Origin: Cellulomonas hominis
Lineage (GTDB): Bacteria > Actinomycetota > Actinomycetes > Actinomycetales > Cellulomonadaceae
Reading direction: 5' to 3'
Assembly: GCF_005239125.1 (NCBI RefSeq)
Contig: NZ_SZYE01000003.1
Span: 1-64,000, forward strand
Length of the DNA: 64,000 nucleotides
In this document: positions 27,201-35,688 of the stretch, in pieces
Layout of the letters: each line of letters starts with the position of its first letter
Numbering within the stretch: the stretch's first letter is position 1
Position numbers and translations under genes: made by a program
The notes under the pieces: model-generated
Database searches by the model: none
What the model saw: only the letters and a program-made list of their open reading frames with translations
What the model was told of the DNA's origin: nothing

Positions 27201-29773
27201 AGACCCGCACCGACGTGGACTTCGGGTACGCCGAGGCCGATGTGGCGCTGTCCGTGAGCGGGACCGGCACGGCGCCGGAGCCCGTCGTCGCGGACGGTAC
27301 CGCGACCCTCACCTACACGGTGACGAACGACGGGAGCAGCGACCTCGACGGGGTCATCGTCGCCGACACGCTCGACCCGGAGCGGGCGACCGGTGTCTGG
27401 TCGTGGCCGGGCGATGCGGGCTCGCTCGCGGTCGGTCAGTCGGCGACATTCACCGTCAACTACCGGGTGGACCAGACCGAGGTCGACGCGGGTGAGCTGC
27501 TGTCCACGGTGACCGCCACGGGGGTGTTCGACGGCGCGCTTGTGACCTCCGCGCCCGCGGACGTGCGGGTGCCCCTGGCCGCGGACGGCGCGCTGTCGCT
27601 GACCATCCAGGGATCGGTCACCGAGCCGGTCTCCGAGGGAACGCCCGTGAGCTGGACGGGCACCGTCGTCAACACGGGGGCCGTCACGCTCGGCGCGGGT
27701 GCGATCGCCGAGAGCACAGCGGACGTGACCTGGACCGGCATGCCTGCCTCTCTCGCGCCGGGTGAGTCCGCCGCCCTCGTCGGGAGCTCGTCGCTCACGC
27801 AGCAGCAGGTCGACGCCGGCGCGGTGACGGCGACCTCGGCGGTCACCGCGGACACCCCGGGCGGCACCACCGTGACCGCCGACGCCGCTGCGACCGTCAC
27901 GTTCGCAGTGCCGGCCTCCGTGTCGATCGACCTGCAGGTGAACGACACCCACCTGCCCGCCCCCGGCCTCGGGGTGCTCGAGGACGACGAGCTGACCTGG
28001 ACCGCCACGGTGATCAACACCGGCTCGGCCACGCTGCGCGACGTCGCGGTCTCCGACGGCGGCGCGGGCACCGGCCTGACCATGCCGGGGGACGCCGACG
28101 GCACGCTGGCCCCGGGTGCCAGCGTGCGGCTGTCCGGGACCGGCCCGGCGCTGCTCGGCGAGCACAGCGCGACGGCCACCGTGACGGCGGCTTCCGGGCC
28201 CGCCGAGGGTCGCGTCGAGGTCACGGACTCCGACACGGTCGTCTACACCGCGACCGCCGCCACGACGGCGTCGCTCACCGGGTACGTGCGGCACGACCGC
28301 GCGGGAGACGGCGTCCTCGACGCCGGTGACCCCGGCCTCGCCGGGGTGACGGTCACCCTGGTCCCGGCCGACACCGGACGGGCGCCGGCCGACGACGCGG
28401 CGGCGGTCACGACGGTCACCGCCGACGACGGCAGCTACCGGTTCGACGGCCTCGGCTCCGGCAACCTCCAGGTGCGGGTGGACCGCGCCGGTGTGCACGC
28501 GGGCCTGGCCGAGCCGACAGTGGCGCCCGGCGGGTTCCCTGCCGACACGGCCACGGTGACGCTGGTGAAGGGCGAGCAGCGGACCGACGTGGACTTCGGC
28601 TACCGGTTCCTGATGCCCGCGATCGCGCTCACGGGCGAGGTCGCGGCACTCGACGCCGATCCCGTCGCGGGCAACGTCCTCGACCTCAGCTTCACCGTCA
28701 CCAACGTCGGCGAGACCGACCTGTCGGGGGTCGAGCTCACCCAGGACCTCGAGGGGGCAACCCATCGGGGTGACAAGGACGGGGACCTCGGCGAGCTGGT
28801 GGTGGGGGAGTCGGGCGTGGTCGAGCTGCGCGCGGCTCTCACCCAGCAGCAGATCGACGCGGGGGGGCTCGTCATCACGGCGCAGGCCGCCGGTACGGAC
28901 GCGGCCGGCGAGCAGGCGACCGCGAGCGTGGAGCTGGCGATCGACCTGCCCTCCGCCTCCGCGCTCACCGTCGTCGAGACCGGCGTCCTGGAGGGCGAGG
29001 CCGAGGCAGGTGCCACGGTCCGCTGGACCGCGACGCTGACCAACGCGGGTGCGTCCACCCTGACCACTCCGGCGATCACCGGGGACGGCTGGACGCTCGA
29101 CCCCACCGAGGCGTTCGCCCCCGGTGAGAGCGTCACCGCCACCACGGTGACCACCCTGACGCAGGAGCAGGTGGATGCGGGCGTGGCGACCTCCGAGGTC
29201 ACCGGGACCGCCGCCACCCCGTCGGGTGCCACGGTGTCCGCCGCCGCCGAGGCCCGCGTGGAGCTGCGGGGGGTCGTCGGCCTGTCGCTGGACCTGCTGC
29301 TGGATGGGCACGCGTATCCCGCGGCGCCGGGCGCTGGGGTCGCTCCCGGGCAGCAGCTGGGCTGGACGTACGTCCTCACCAACACCGGTGCGGTGACCAT
29401 CACCGGGCTGGGCGTCACCGACGATCTGGCGGGCCGAGGCGACCTGCTGCTGCCGACCGCGTTCGACGGGACGTTGGCGCCGGGGGCGACGGCCGAGGTC
29501 ACCGCCTCGTCGCCGGCGGGGCAGGGGCAGCACTCCGTCATCGCGGTCGCAGACGGCGAGGTCGCTACCGGGCAGGCGGTGTCTGCCGGCGCGACGGCCT
29601 GGTACTCCGGTACCGCGGTCGTCGGCGAGCGTGGGGAAGACGGCACGTCCGGCTCTCCCGGGGTCCTCGCGATCACCGGTGCCGGCATTGGTGGGGCGGG
29701 TGCGCTCGCTCTCCTGCTGCTGCTCGCGGGTGTTCTACTGCGCCGGCGGGACTCTCGAGCCTCGGCGCGCTGA
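24233..29773 (+). CDS. Large LAxTG-anchored surface adhesin with SdrD_B-like and DUF7507-like repeats
   Basis: 1846 residues from ATG 24233 (GGAG upstream). It has a signal peptide (VAAALATVLATGALTLAAPQ, cut after AASA), an N-terminal adhesin-like region of about 880 residues, then a SdrD_B-type beta domain near 899-1001 (VWNDVDGDGVRAQDDTPAQG) and a second near 1343-1460 (YVRHDRAGDGVLDAGDPG). Between and after them lie several DUF11/DUF7507-like modules marked by T-Q-x-x-[VI]-DAG (LTQQQVDAGAV, LTQQQIDAGGL, LTQEQVDAGVA). The C-terminus has the sorting signal VLAITGAG, a hydrophobic helix and RRRDSRASAR. LAxTG signals are the code read by class E sortases, one of which is encoded at 38311. Probable role: cell-wall stalk adhesin. 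Confidence 0.88.
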   Translation: MPSALRRREPGTGRALLRRGRSTVAAALATVLATGALTLAAPQAASAASGSVTDLAIIVTGDGTAPGLDIDGSPTNGIVATNNAVTMTWSLSGEQLTDGVLTQTLPEGWAWVPSSLGKLVSDTSVYKSSYALSDEGRTVTATISLPSNALVSITGLQAVVGHTLVNGSGYSPELVVTDATGSRTAVAPALTVISTPQIFFGSGGSSVTTPTTHDFGAGEEKATLLSTNLGYHHRPSTVGQDVHAELDLPHTFTMTYDGPVAAEVSLCSNGLGDGLTLDSVDGRTVTLTLHRQPEPSESTRNASLCRWYPADTVPQSQTEAVDVTTTTTQPDLVLADGAVARAGGTAPSTAGVYYEEPVDPEDRLVDAAVAAGAGYYSWGSGAPAPDLPVPNTTEVWRWTTPSGSAAVGTGAYLATKSEYTPQSWNLSKQVVPASNLVGYQFWDAGLARITENASDVFVGTGSGTSQGVALDPSTYRLQFSPNRTTDGPWYDTIAEAGGTAAVQGVRVAYEGGWGEGKTTGNSAVLRLVVPRVVLWDQITETTLAVQTRWEADQHEALTRTVNTTLCAITAAHGLTGTPALLVSGNEISYRVSHSMRLADGTPPDTEPLTVHQTLTRVELPANITAVDYQDAIAQGWSVADYTPADWGPDGLPGTNDDVRGAVIDLVYGGPALQVATTPASLPGFTILATTSLQAPTRNRGEIAARSSASFTSEGRGDRTLSALALNTMLQVDTLTMDGTVAVPVIEPNDTTVQFDTNWYNFGKDSKSGTGYVLDVLPYDGDDRGTSTSGALALQSVQALGDARRGVLEYTETAPDRIGDRGEHATWLPMTDGSDLSRATAVRVDLDGLPAGAVGSIRMVLSVSGHSGGDVFMNSGTGWVGNSVTLGSGTYQVRVAESVITGTVWNDVDGDGVRAQDDTPAQGVRVTLTDESGTVVEDVTDADGAYAFAGLSAGEHRVQVDRQSFSTVVRQTAGPGGVLDGGADLTLLSDQTRTDVDFGYAEADVALSVSGTGTAPEPVVADGTATLTYTVTNDGSSDLDGVIVADTLDPERATGVWSWPGDAGSLAVGQSATFTVNYRVDQTEVDAGELLSTVTATGVFDGALVTSAPADVRVPLAADGALSLTIQGSVTEPVSEGTPVSWTGTVVNTGAVTLGAGAIAESTADVTWTGMPASLAPGESAALVGSSSLTQQQVDAGAVTATSAVTADTPGGTTVTADAAATVTFAVPASVSIDLQVNDTHLPAPGLGVLEDDELTWTATVINTGSATLRDVAVSDGGAGTGLTMPGDADGTLAPGASVRLSGTGPALLGEHSATATVTAASGPAEGRVEVTDSDTVVYTATAATTASLTGYVRHDRAGDGVLDAGDPGLAGVTVTLVPADTGRAPADDAAAVTTVTADDGSYRFDGLGSGNLQVRVDRAGVHAGLAEPTVAPGGFPADTATVTLVKGEQRTDVDFGYRFLMPAIALTGEVAALDADPVAGNVLDLSFTVTNVGETDLSGVELTQDLEGATHRGDKDGDLGELVVGESGVVELRAALTQQQIDAGGLVITAQAAGTDAAGEQATASVELAIDLPSASALTVVETGVLEGEAEAGATVRWTATLTNAGASTLTTPAITGDGWTLDPTEAFAPGESVTATTVTTLTQEQVDAGVATSEVTGTAATPSGATVSAAAEARVELRGVVGLSLDLLLDGHAYPAAPGAGVAPGQQLGWTYVLTNTGAVTITGLGVTDDLAGRGDLLLPTAFDGTLAPGATAEVTASSPAGQGQHSVIAVADGEVATGQAVSAGATAWYSGTAVVGERGEDGTSGSPGVLAITGAGIGGAGALALLLLLAGVLLRRRDSRASAR

Positions 29774-29777
29774 GTCT

Positions 29778-29811
29778 GGGCCCGGGACACGCTCGCGCGT
29801 GTCCCGGGCCC
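29778..29811 (+). terminator. Terminator after the adhesin
   Basis: 14-bp perfect stem GGGCCCGGGACACG and complement with CTCGCG loop, five bases after the adhesin stop. Confidence 0.85.
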
Positions 29812-30260
29812 GACTGGCACATGGCGCGCCACGTCGCGCGCACCGCCGCCAGGTCACCACGTGTCCGTGGTGTCGGGACTCCGTCGAGCGGGGGGGAGCG
29901 ATCCACGGGACCGCCCGACCGGTCGGCGTGACCTACCCGTCGACACGTATTCCTGGGCGGCCCGCCGGGCTGTGACGCGACGCCCGAGCGAGCGCGCGAG
30001 GGCGTGGGAACTCCATCGCGCACAGGAATCGGGGCACAGGCCACGGGCGGCTATCGCGAGGTCAGACGGGATGGACACCACGGGCGAGACCAGTCCCTCC
30101 TCGTTACCGCGCCGATCCGCAGACAGCATGTTCGCTGACGATCGTCCGCTGAGCGACGAGGCGTGCTGCCGGACTTGTGTAGGTGCTGTCGGAGGTCACT
30201 GGGTGGAGCGCACCCAGCGAGCCTTGGTGGCGACAATGGTCTCGCGCAGGAGGAGTGCAG
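29812..30260. other. Leader region of the LuxR-type gene
   Basis: No supported gene. It contains copy B of the diverged repeat about 50 bases before the regulator start, so that repeat may be part of a promoter. Confidence 0.45.
30133..30211 (+). repeat. Diverged repeat, copy B (partner at 22714)
   Basis: See copy A. Here the same frame could start at ATG 30129 (MFADDRPLSDEACCR), but no ribosome binding site precedes it. Confidence 0.6.
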
Positions 30261-32777
30261 GTGAGCGCTGAGGGTTTCAGTACCACTATCGCGGCGGTGC
30301 AGCGGTGGCTGCCGTTGGGTCGAGACGTCCTCATTCGGGGGGACCGCGGGGCCGGCAAGTCCACGGTGCTGGAGGCGTTGCGCGCCAACAGCTCCAGGGG
30401 TAGCGCGCAGCGCCTACTGATGCGCGCCTCAGGCAAGGAGCCGCTGTCCGCGTTCCGTGACCACCCCTCGACACCGCGAGGCAGGACCGGAGAGAACGCG
30501 TGGGCCGAGTGGCTGATCGACGAGCTCGGCCCGCGACGCGGCATCCTGCTGGTCGACGATATCGACCGCATGGACGCGCGCAGCGTCGAAGTGGTGCGTC
30601 GCGTGCTCTCGCATCATCCGAGTTTGCTCGTCGCGTCCAGCACGCTCGACCCGCTGCGATCGCCGACCGACGCGATGCGCGAAGTCCTGCTCATCCGACA
30701 GCCCGCCGAGGTGCGAGTACAGCCGTTCGGATTGCGCGCGGTCGCGGACCTGCTCGCATCCCGGCTCGGTGGTCCAGCCGACACCGGGCTGATCTCGTCG
30801 GTTCTGTCTCAGACCGGCGGCAACCCGCGCGCCGCGGTAGCGCTCGTCGACGCCGCGCGCGCCGCCGACGTAGTCGGTCGGGTCGACGGGCTGTGGATCG
30901 AGGAAGGGTCTTTGGATGACGTCCCCGTAGACGCCGCCGTGTTTCTCTTCCTGTCGACGTTGCCCGGCGAGCTGGTGGGAGCCTTGGAACTCTTGTCCAC
31001 CGTTGGCCCATTGCCCGCCGACGCTGCCGCGCGGCTAGTCGCACCGGCGGTGTTGGCGGAACTCACCGACCTCGGTCGTGTTGTCGGCCGGGACCTGGGC
31101 GAGTCTGGAGAGATGCTGGTGGTCGCGCCGCCGGTGCTGGCGCGGGGCCTGCGCGAGCGGGTCGCGCCATACCGTCGCCGGCAACTCGCCGCACGAGTTC
31201 GAGCCGAGGCCGGCTCTGCGGTCACGCCACTGCATCCGGCCACGGATGACCTCACTACCGTGCTCATGGGTGACTTCGCCGGCGACGGCGACGAGTACTG
31301 GCGGTCCACCGCGGAGCTTGCCAGCTTGGTGCACGCCCGTGCCACCACCGAGGAGTCCGCACGACGCGCGGCCTGGTTGACGGCGCCGACTCTCCGCGCT
31401 GCGAACGCATACCTCGCACTGCTCATGCGCCGGCCAGCGGCGGAGCGGCTCGCCGAGGTGTTCGAGGGGACTCGACCGGACGAGAGTGACGGCGCTGCTG
31501 AGCGACTGACGTTCGCCTACTACCGATTCAGGTGGGTTGCCTGGGCCGGTGCGTCGCCGAGCGAGGTGGAGCAGAGTCTGACCCTGGGGGGCGACGACAT
31601 GCACCTGCTCACCCATCTCCGCGACCTCAAGGAGCGCCTGCTGCACGAGCTGGCCGCAGGCCGATCGGCGGACCTGGTAGTAGACGAGGAGCCCGTCGCG
31701 GTGCCCGCGCGGTTCCTGCGGGGCTGGCCCGCCGTGATCCGAGCGGCCGCCCTACTCGAGGCCGGACACCCGGAGCATGCGACGCGCGTCTGCGCTGGGG
31801 AGGACGGGTCCGGCATGGACCTCGAGGTTCGGCACTACGTCGCCGCGCTGCGCGGCCAGGCGCTACTCATGTCAGGACGGCTGCCCGAGGCCGAGGGATG
31901 GCAACGTCAGATGCTCGACGCCGCCTACGACGAACTCGATGCGCTCGGCATACGAGTACACGCGTGTGTGCTCGCGGAGGTCCTGTACTTCTCCGGTCGG
32001 GGATCCGCCGCCTGGCGGGTGGTTAGCACCGCCCTGCGGATCGGGGCCGCAGGGCCGATAGAAACCACCTTCTACCGCCGGGCACTCACGCTCGGTGCAG
32101 TGCTGCAAGCGCAGACCGGCAACGTGGAACTCGCGCGGGTGCTGGTTCGTGAGCTAGACAAGTCGGTGCGCCCTTACCACCCGCTGATCCGGTCGATGCG
32201 GGTGCTCGCTCACGTGGCCGTGCGATCCGCGTCCGGTGGTATCGCTGACTCCGGGCAGCTCGCTTGGGAGGCGGGGGAACGCTACGCCGGGGACGGCTTG
32301 TTCCAACCGGCACTGCTCGCGTGGATCGGTGGTCCGGCTGCCCTCACCCCAGCCCGGGTCGAGGTGGTGCGTGCTGTCCTGGGTAGGGTGCACATCCCCC
32401 TGCTCGAGCCGTACGTGCGCCTGCTCCTCGCCGTGGCGGAGAAAGACCGCTCCGCAGCGGCGGGGCTTCTGTCACAGGTGCACTCCGGCGTCGCCCCTGG
32501 ACTGGTTCAAGCAGGCAGAGCGTTAGTCGGTGGGCCGACCGCGCGAGAAGACGGCGTGTCGGGCATACGGCAGACCGCCGGGGCCCGCCGAGATCCGCTA
32601 TCCCCCCGGGAGCGCGAGGTCGCCGCAATCGCCCGGGAGGGTCTGAGCAACGCGGAGATCGCCGATCTTCTCCGCATCAGCGTGCGGACGGTGGAAAACC
32701 ACATGAGCAGCTTGCTGCGCAAGCTCGGATACACGAGCCGCGTCGACCTCGCTGGGTGGCAGGCCGACGATCGATAG
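30261..32777 (+). CDS. LuxR-family transcriptional regulator with STAND-like ATPase domain
   Basis: 838 residues from GTG 30261, preceded by AGGAGGAG. The N-terminal ATPase has Walker A IRGDRGAGKSTVLEAL (about residues 24-40) and Walker B GILLVDDIDRMD (about 94-105). A long helical middle follows, with TPR-like character. The C-terminus is a LuxR/GerE helix-turn-helix: LSPREREVAAIAREGLSNAE then IADLLRISVRTVENHMSSLL. This is the LAL-type layout: an ATP-dependent switch activating nearby promoters. It lies between the adhesin and the pilus operon, all on one strand, so control of surface protein expression is a reasonable inference. Confidence 0.88.
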   Translation: MSAEGFSTTIAAVQRWLPLGRDVLIRGDRGAGKSTVLEALRANSSRGSAQRLLMRASGKEPLSAFRDHPSTPRGRTGENAWAEWLIDELGPRRGILLVDDIDRMDARSVEVVRRVLSHHPSLLVASSTLDPLRSPTDAMREVLLIRQPAEVRVQPFGLRAVADLLASRLGGPADTGLISSVLSQTGGNPRAAVALVDAARAADVVGRVDGLWIEEGSLDDVPVDAAVFLFLSTLPGELVGALELLSTVGPLPADAAARLVAPAVLAELTDLGRVVGRDLGESGEMLVVAPPVLARGLRERVAPYRRRQLAARVRAEAGSAVTPLHPATDDLTTVLMGDFAGDGDEYWRSTAELASLVHARATTEESARRAAWLTAPTLRAANAYLALLMRRPAAERLAEVFEGTRPDESDGAAERLTFAYYRFRWVAWAGASPSEVEQSLTLGGDDMHLLTHLRDLKERLLHELAAGRSADLVVDEEPVAVPARFLRGWPAVIRAAALLEAGHPEHATRVCAGEDGSGMDLEVRHYVAALRGQALLMSGRLPEAEGWQRQMLDAAYDELDALGIRVHACVLAEVLYFSGRGSAAWRVVSTALRIGAAGPIETTFYRRALTLGAVLQAQTGNVELARVLVRELDKSVRPYHPLIRSMRVLAHVAVRSASGGIADSGQLAWEAGERYAGDGLFQPALLAWIGGPAALTPARVEVVRAVLGRVHIPLLEPYVRLLLAVAEKDRSAAAGLLSQVHSGVAPGLVQAGRALVGGPTAREDGVSGIRQTAGARRDPLSPREREVAAIAREGLSNAEIADLLRISVRTVENHMSSLLRKLGYTSRVDLAGWQADDR

Positions 32778-33304
32778 CGAGCGGAGTGAGCTCGTGGCCA
32801 GCCACCCGCCGGCACCGGCGGGGTCCGGGGACCACCAGCAGTCAGGAGCTCCGACCGCCGAAGGAGATTCCGACCGGCCGCACAACGGGGTGTGGCGCGA
32901 CGCGCGTCGGGCTATCGCCGTCACCGGGCACCGGCCTCAGCGGAGTTTCAATGCGGCTCATCGCAGCGGGCGCGCCATCACCCGGTCGACGTTTCGAGCC
33001 GTTGCGTCGACCGAGCTAGCGCGCCGGGTCCAGGTCAGACGGGCGTCTTTCCGGCCTTAGATCCTCTCACCGTGATGCACCGCCACCTATGAACAGCGTG
33101 CTTCGCGAAGACGGGCACTCACCCGCGCTCCGTCGGCGCCTCATTTGACGGTCGGAGTCTAGGGGGCCAGTGGTGCTGTGGCACTAGGTGGTCGCGGGGG
33201 CGGATTGAGTGCCGAGCCCGGCTGCCAGTGTGCTCCGTGTCCGCAATTAGGGACCGGTCGACTTAGATCGACGGCCCTCGACCCTGTCCGGAGGCTCCAA
33301 GCAA
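32778..33304. other. Intergenic region before the pilus operon
   Basis: 527 bases without a supported gene. A short hairpin (CCCGCCGG-CA-CCGGCGGG, 32805-32822) may terminate the regulator gene. TTGACG at 33149 is a possible -35 element but no matching -10 was found. Confidence 0.4.
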
Positions 33305-35644
33305 ATGCCCTTCACTCGGTGGGTGCGACCGGCCGCACCAGCCCGAGCGGCGCGTTCCCGCCGCAGACGATCAGCCGTGCTGGCCGTCGGCATCACCGCC
33401 CTGCTTCCGCTCGCCGGACTCGGCCCCCTCGCCGCGGACGGTCCGGCCACCGCCGCGGTGCCGACCTGGAACAACGGGACCTACCAGGTGTTCACTGCCG
33501 CACCGTTTGGGCCGGGCCCCGCCGCGGTGGACTTCACGCACGGGCCGGCGCATACGGCGACGGTCACCGCCGTCCCCGACGCGTCCGCCCCGCACTTCCT
33601 CGCTCCGGGCGGCCAGGCCGACGGGCGGACCACCAGCGTCTCGCCCATCTCGGCGGACAGCGGGAACGGCACCAGCGACGACCCGTGGTGGAACGACGCC
33701 ACCAGCGACTGCCTGATCGAGCCGGCCGGCTGGAGCTCCTCCGACCCGTGGTACACCAGCGGGCGCACGGTCGAGTGCGGGACAACCCACACGGTCACGC
33801 TCGACTTCGACGCCCCGGTCGTGGACCCGGTGGTGAGGATCGCCCTCCCGGGGTGGACGAAGGCAGGCGGTGAGAACGCCTGCTACGCAACGTGGTCGAA
33901 CACCTCGTTCGCGAGCGTCAACGGGTCGGCGGCCGAGCCCGGCCGGGTCACCCGGCTGACGGACTCGTCGGGGGCCGGCTTCACCGACAACCGGGTCGAC
34001 GGCACCCCTGCGACCTGGGACCGGTGGAACGCGGACGGGTGCACGCCCGACACGGTGTGGCCCGTCGCCAGCTCTAGCTGGAGCTTCTACCAGGTCAGCG
34101 GCTACGTCTCGTCCATTACGTTCGAGTGGCAGCAGGTCGCCAAGATCGTCTTCTCCACCGGCGTCGAGTGGGACGCCACGCTCGCGGCCCCCGGCCCGGC
34201 GTACTCGGTCATGGGCGCGGTGTCCGACCTGCAGATCACGAAGTCCGGCACGGCCACCGTCCCCCCGGGGGGCGATGTGGAGTGGGAGCTGGCGGTCACC
34301 AACAGCGCCCAGTCAGCGCCGTCGCACGGGTTCGTCGTCACCGACGCCGTCCCGGCCGGCGTGACCGACGTCGCGCTCGTCTCGGCTCCCGACGGGTGCA
34401 CGCTATCCGGCTCAGACCTGGTGTGCACGGGTGCGGCCCCGGGCTGGCAGATCACCGACCCGCACGCGACGCCGCTGACGCTCACCGGCGGCGACCCCTC
34501 GGCCACGGTGGGCGCGGCGCTGGACCCGGGGGGGTCGTTCGGGCCGATCAGGCTGCGCGCCACCGCGACGGCCCCCGCAGGAACCTCCCTTCCGAACACC
34601 GCTGCGGTGGTCGGGGTCGACTACGACCCCGACATGACCAACAACACCGCGGGCAGCACGACGCTCGTTGTCGCACCCACGTGGGCCGTGAGCAAGTCAG
34701 CGGCCATTCCCGGCGGCCGGGCGTACGCGCAACCCGGCGAGGTCATCACCTACACGGTTACGGCGACCAGCTACGGCAGCTCCGACGTGTCCGGCGTCAA
34801 GCTGAGAGACGACCTCACGAACGTCCTGGCGAGCGCGAACATCGTTCCTGGATCGGTCCGGCTGACCTACGACGAGCGGTACCTGGTGTTTTGGACACGC
34901 CCGGTCATCAAGACGCTGCCGGATCCGAGCGCTGCGTCACCGATCATCACAGCCCCGGCGTTCGTGCTGCTCGCCGACAGCACTGCGACGCTGACCTACC
35001 AGGTGACCGTGAAGCCGGGCGCGTGGAGCGCGGTCCTCGAGAACACGGTCAACGCGACGGGATCCCGCCCGCCCGGGACCTGCGCTGCAAGGGAGGCGCC
35101 CGTTCCTGTGTGCTCGACCTACACGGTCGTGGCCGCGCGTCTGGAACTGGTCAAGCGCGGCACGGTCAACGGATCCGTGGTGCCCCTCGACGGCGCCGCA
35201 TTTGAGGTGCTGACGGACTCCGGGGACGCCCCCGGGCCCCCGGCGAGCGTTGTGGTCGCCGCGTCCGCGACGCAACCGGGCGCCTTCGAAATCGCGGGCA
35301 TCGTCCCTGGCACCTACTGGCTGCGCGAGACCCGCGCGCCCGCCGGCCACGACCTGCTGGCCCAGGCTGTGCGGTTCACCGTGGACGACGTCGGCATCGT
35401 GACGCTCAGCGACCCGGCGGCTCACACCCAGATCACCACCGACGGTGGCCAGATCGTCGTCACCGACAGCCCGAGGTTCACCCTGCCGGCGACCGGTGGG
35501 CCTGGCACCGGCTGGTTCACCTGGACCGGGCTGCTTCTGACTACCACCGCACTCGCGGTTGGCGTGGCCCTGTGTTCGTCGAGCCTCGGCCACGGTGCTC
35601 GGTGCTCTGGACGACGCGACGAGGAGGGATCGCCGACGACCTGA
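33305..35644 (+). CDS. Pilus tip-like SpaA/DUF11 surface protein (LPATG)
   Basis: 779 residues from ATG 33305, GGAGG upstream. Twin-arginine-rich signal region (RSRRRRSAVLAVGITALLPL) ending near ATAAVPTW. The N-terminal half is an unclassified Gly/Thr/Asp-rich domain. Two DUF11-like modules follow (LQITKSGTATVPPGGDVEWE near residue 310; WAVSKSAAIPGGRAYAQPGE near 460), then a prealbumin-like SpaA domain (LELVKRGTVNGSVVPLDGAA) with the E-box YWLRETRAPAGHDLL whose Glu supports an isopeptide bond. Sorting signal FTLPATGG, membrane helix, basic tail. As first gene before the backbone pilin it is probably the tip or minor pilin. Confidence 0.85.
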   Translation: MPFTRWVRPAAPARAARSRRRRSAVLAVGITALLPLAGLGPLAADGPATAAVPTWNNGTYQVFTAAPFGPGPAAVDFTHGPAHTATVTAVPDASAPHFLAPGGQADGRTTSVSPISADSGNGTSDDPWWNDATSDCLIEPAGWSSSDPWYTSGRTVECGTTHTVTLDFDAPVVDPVVRIALPGWTKAGGENACYATWSNTSFASVNGSAAEPGRVTRLTDSSGAGFTDNRVDGTPATWDRWNADGCTPDTVWPVASSSWSFYQVSGYVSSITFEWQQVAKIVFSTGVEWDATLAAPGPAYSVMGAVSDLQITKSGTATVPPGGDVEWELAVTNSAQSAPSHGFVVTDAVPAGVTDVALVSAPDGCTLSGSDLVCTGAAPGWQITDPHATPLTLTGGDPSATVGAALDPGGSFGPIRLRATATAPAGTSLPNTAAVVGVDYDPDMTNNTAGSTTLVVAPTWAVSKSAAIPGGRAYAQPGEVITYTVTATSYGSSDVSGVKLRDDLTNVLASANIVPGSVRLTYDERYLVFWTRPVIKTLPDPSAASPIITAPAFVLLADSTATLTYQVTVKPGAWSAVLENTVNATGSRPPGTCAAREAPVPVCSTYTVVAARLELVKRGTVNGSVVPLDGAAFEVLTDSGDAPGPPASVVVAASATQPGAFEIAGIVPGTYWLRETRAPAGHDLLAQAVRFTVDDVGIVTLSDPAAHTQITTDGGQIVVTDSPRFTLPATGGPGTGWFTWTGLLLTTTALAVGVALCSSSLGHGARCSGRRDEEGSPTT

Positions 35645-35688
35645 CCGACTAGAGACCTGAGCTGCTGAACGACGAAATGGGAGATGAA

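Noticed and set aside
26348-29533. Long minus-strand open frame opposite the adhesin
   Set aside because: No family signal, Arg/Gly/His-rich; it mirrors the repetitive adhesin coding on the plus strand.
30129-30271. Small Cys-rich protein MFADDRPLSDEACCR...
   Set aside because: No ribosome binding site, overlaps the regulator start, and is only supported by a diverged repeat; kept as a repeat finding, not a gene.
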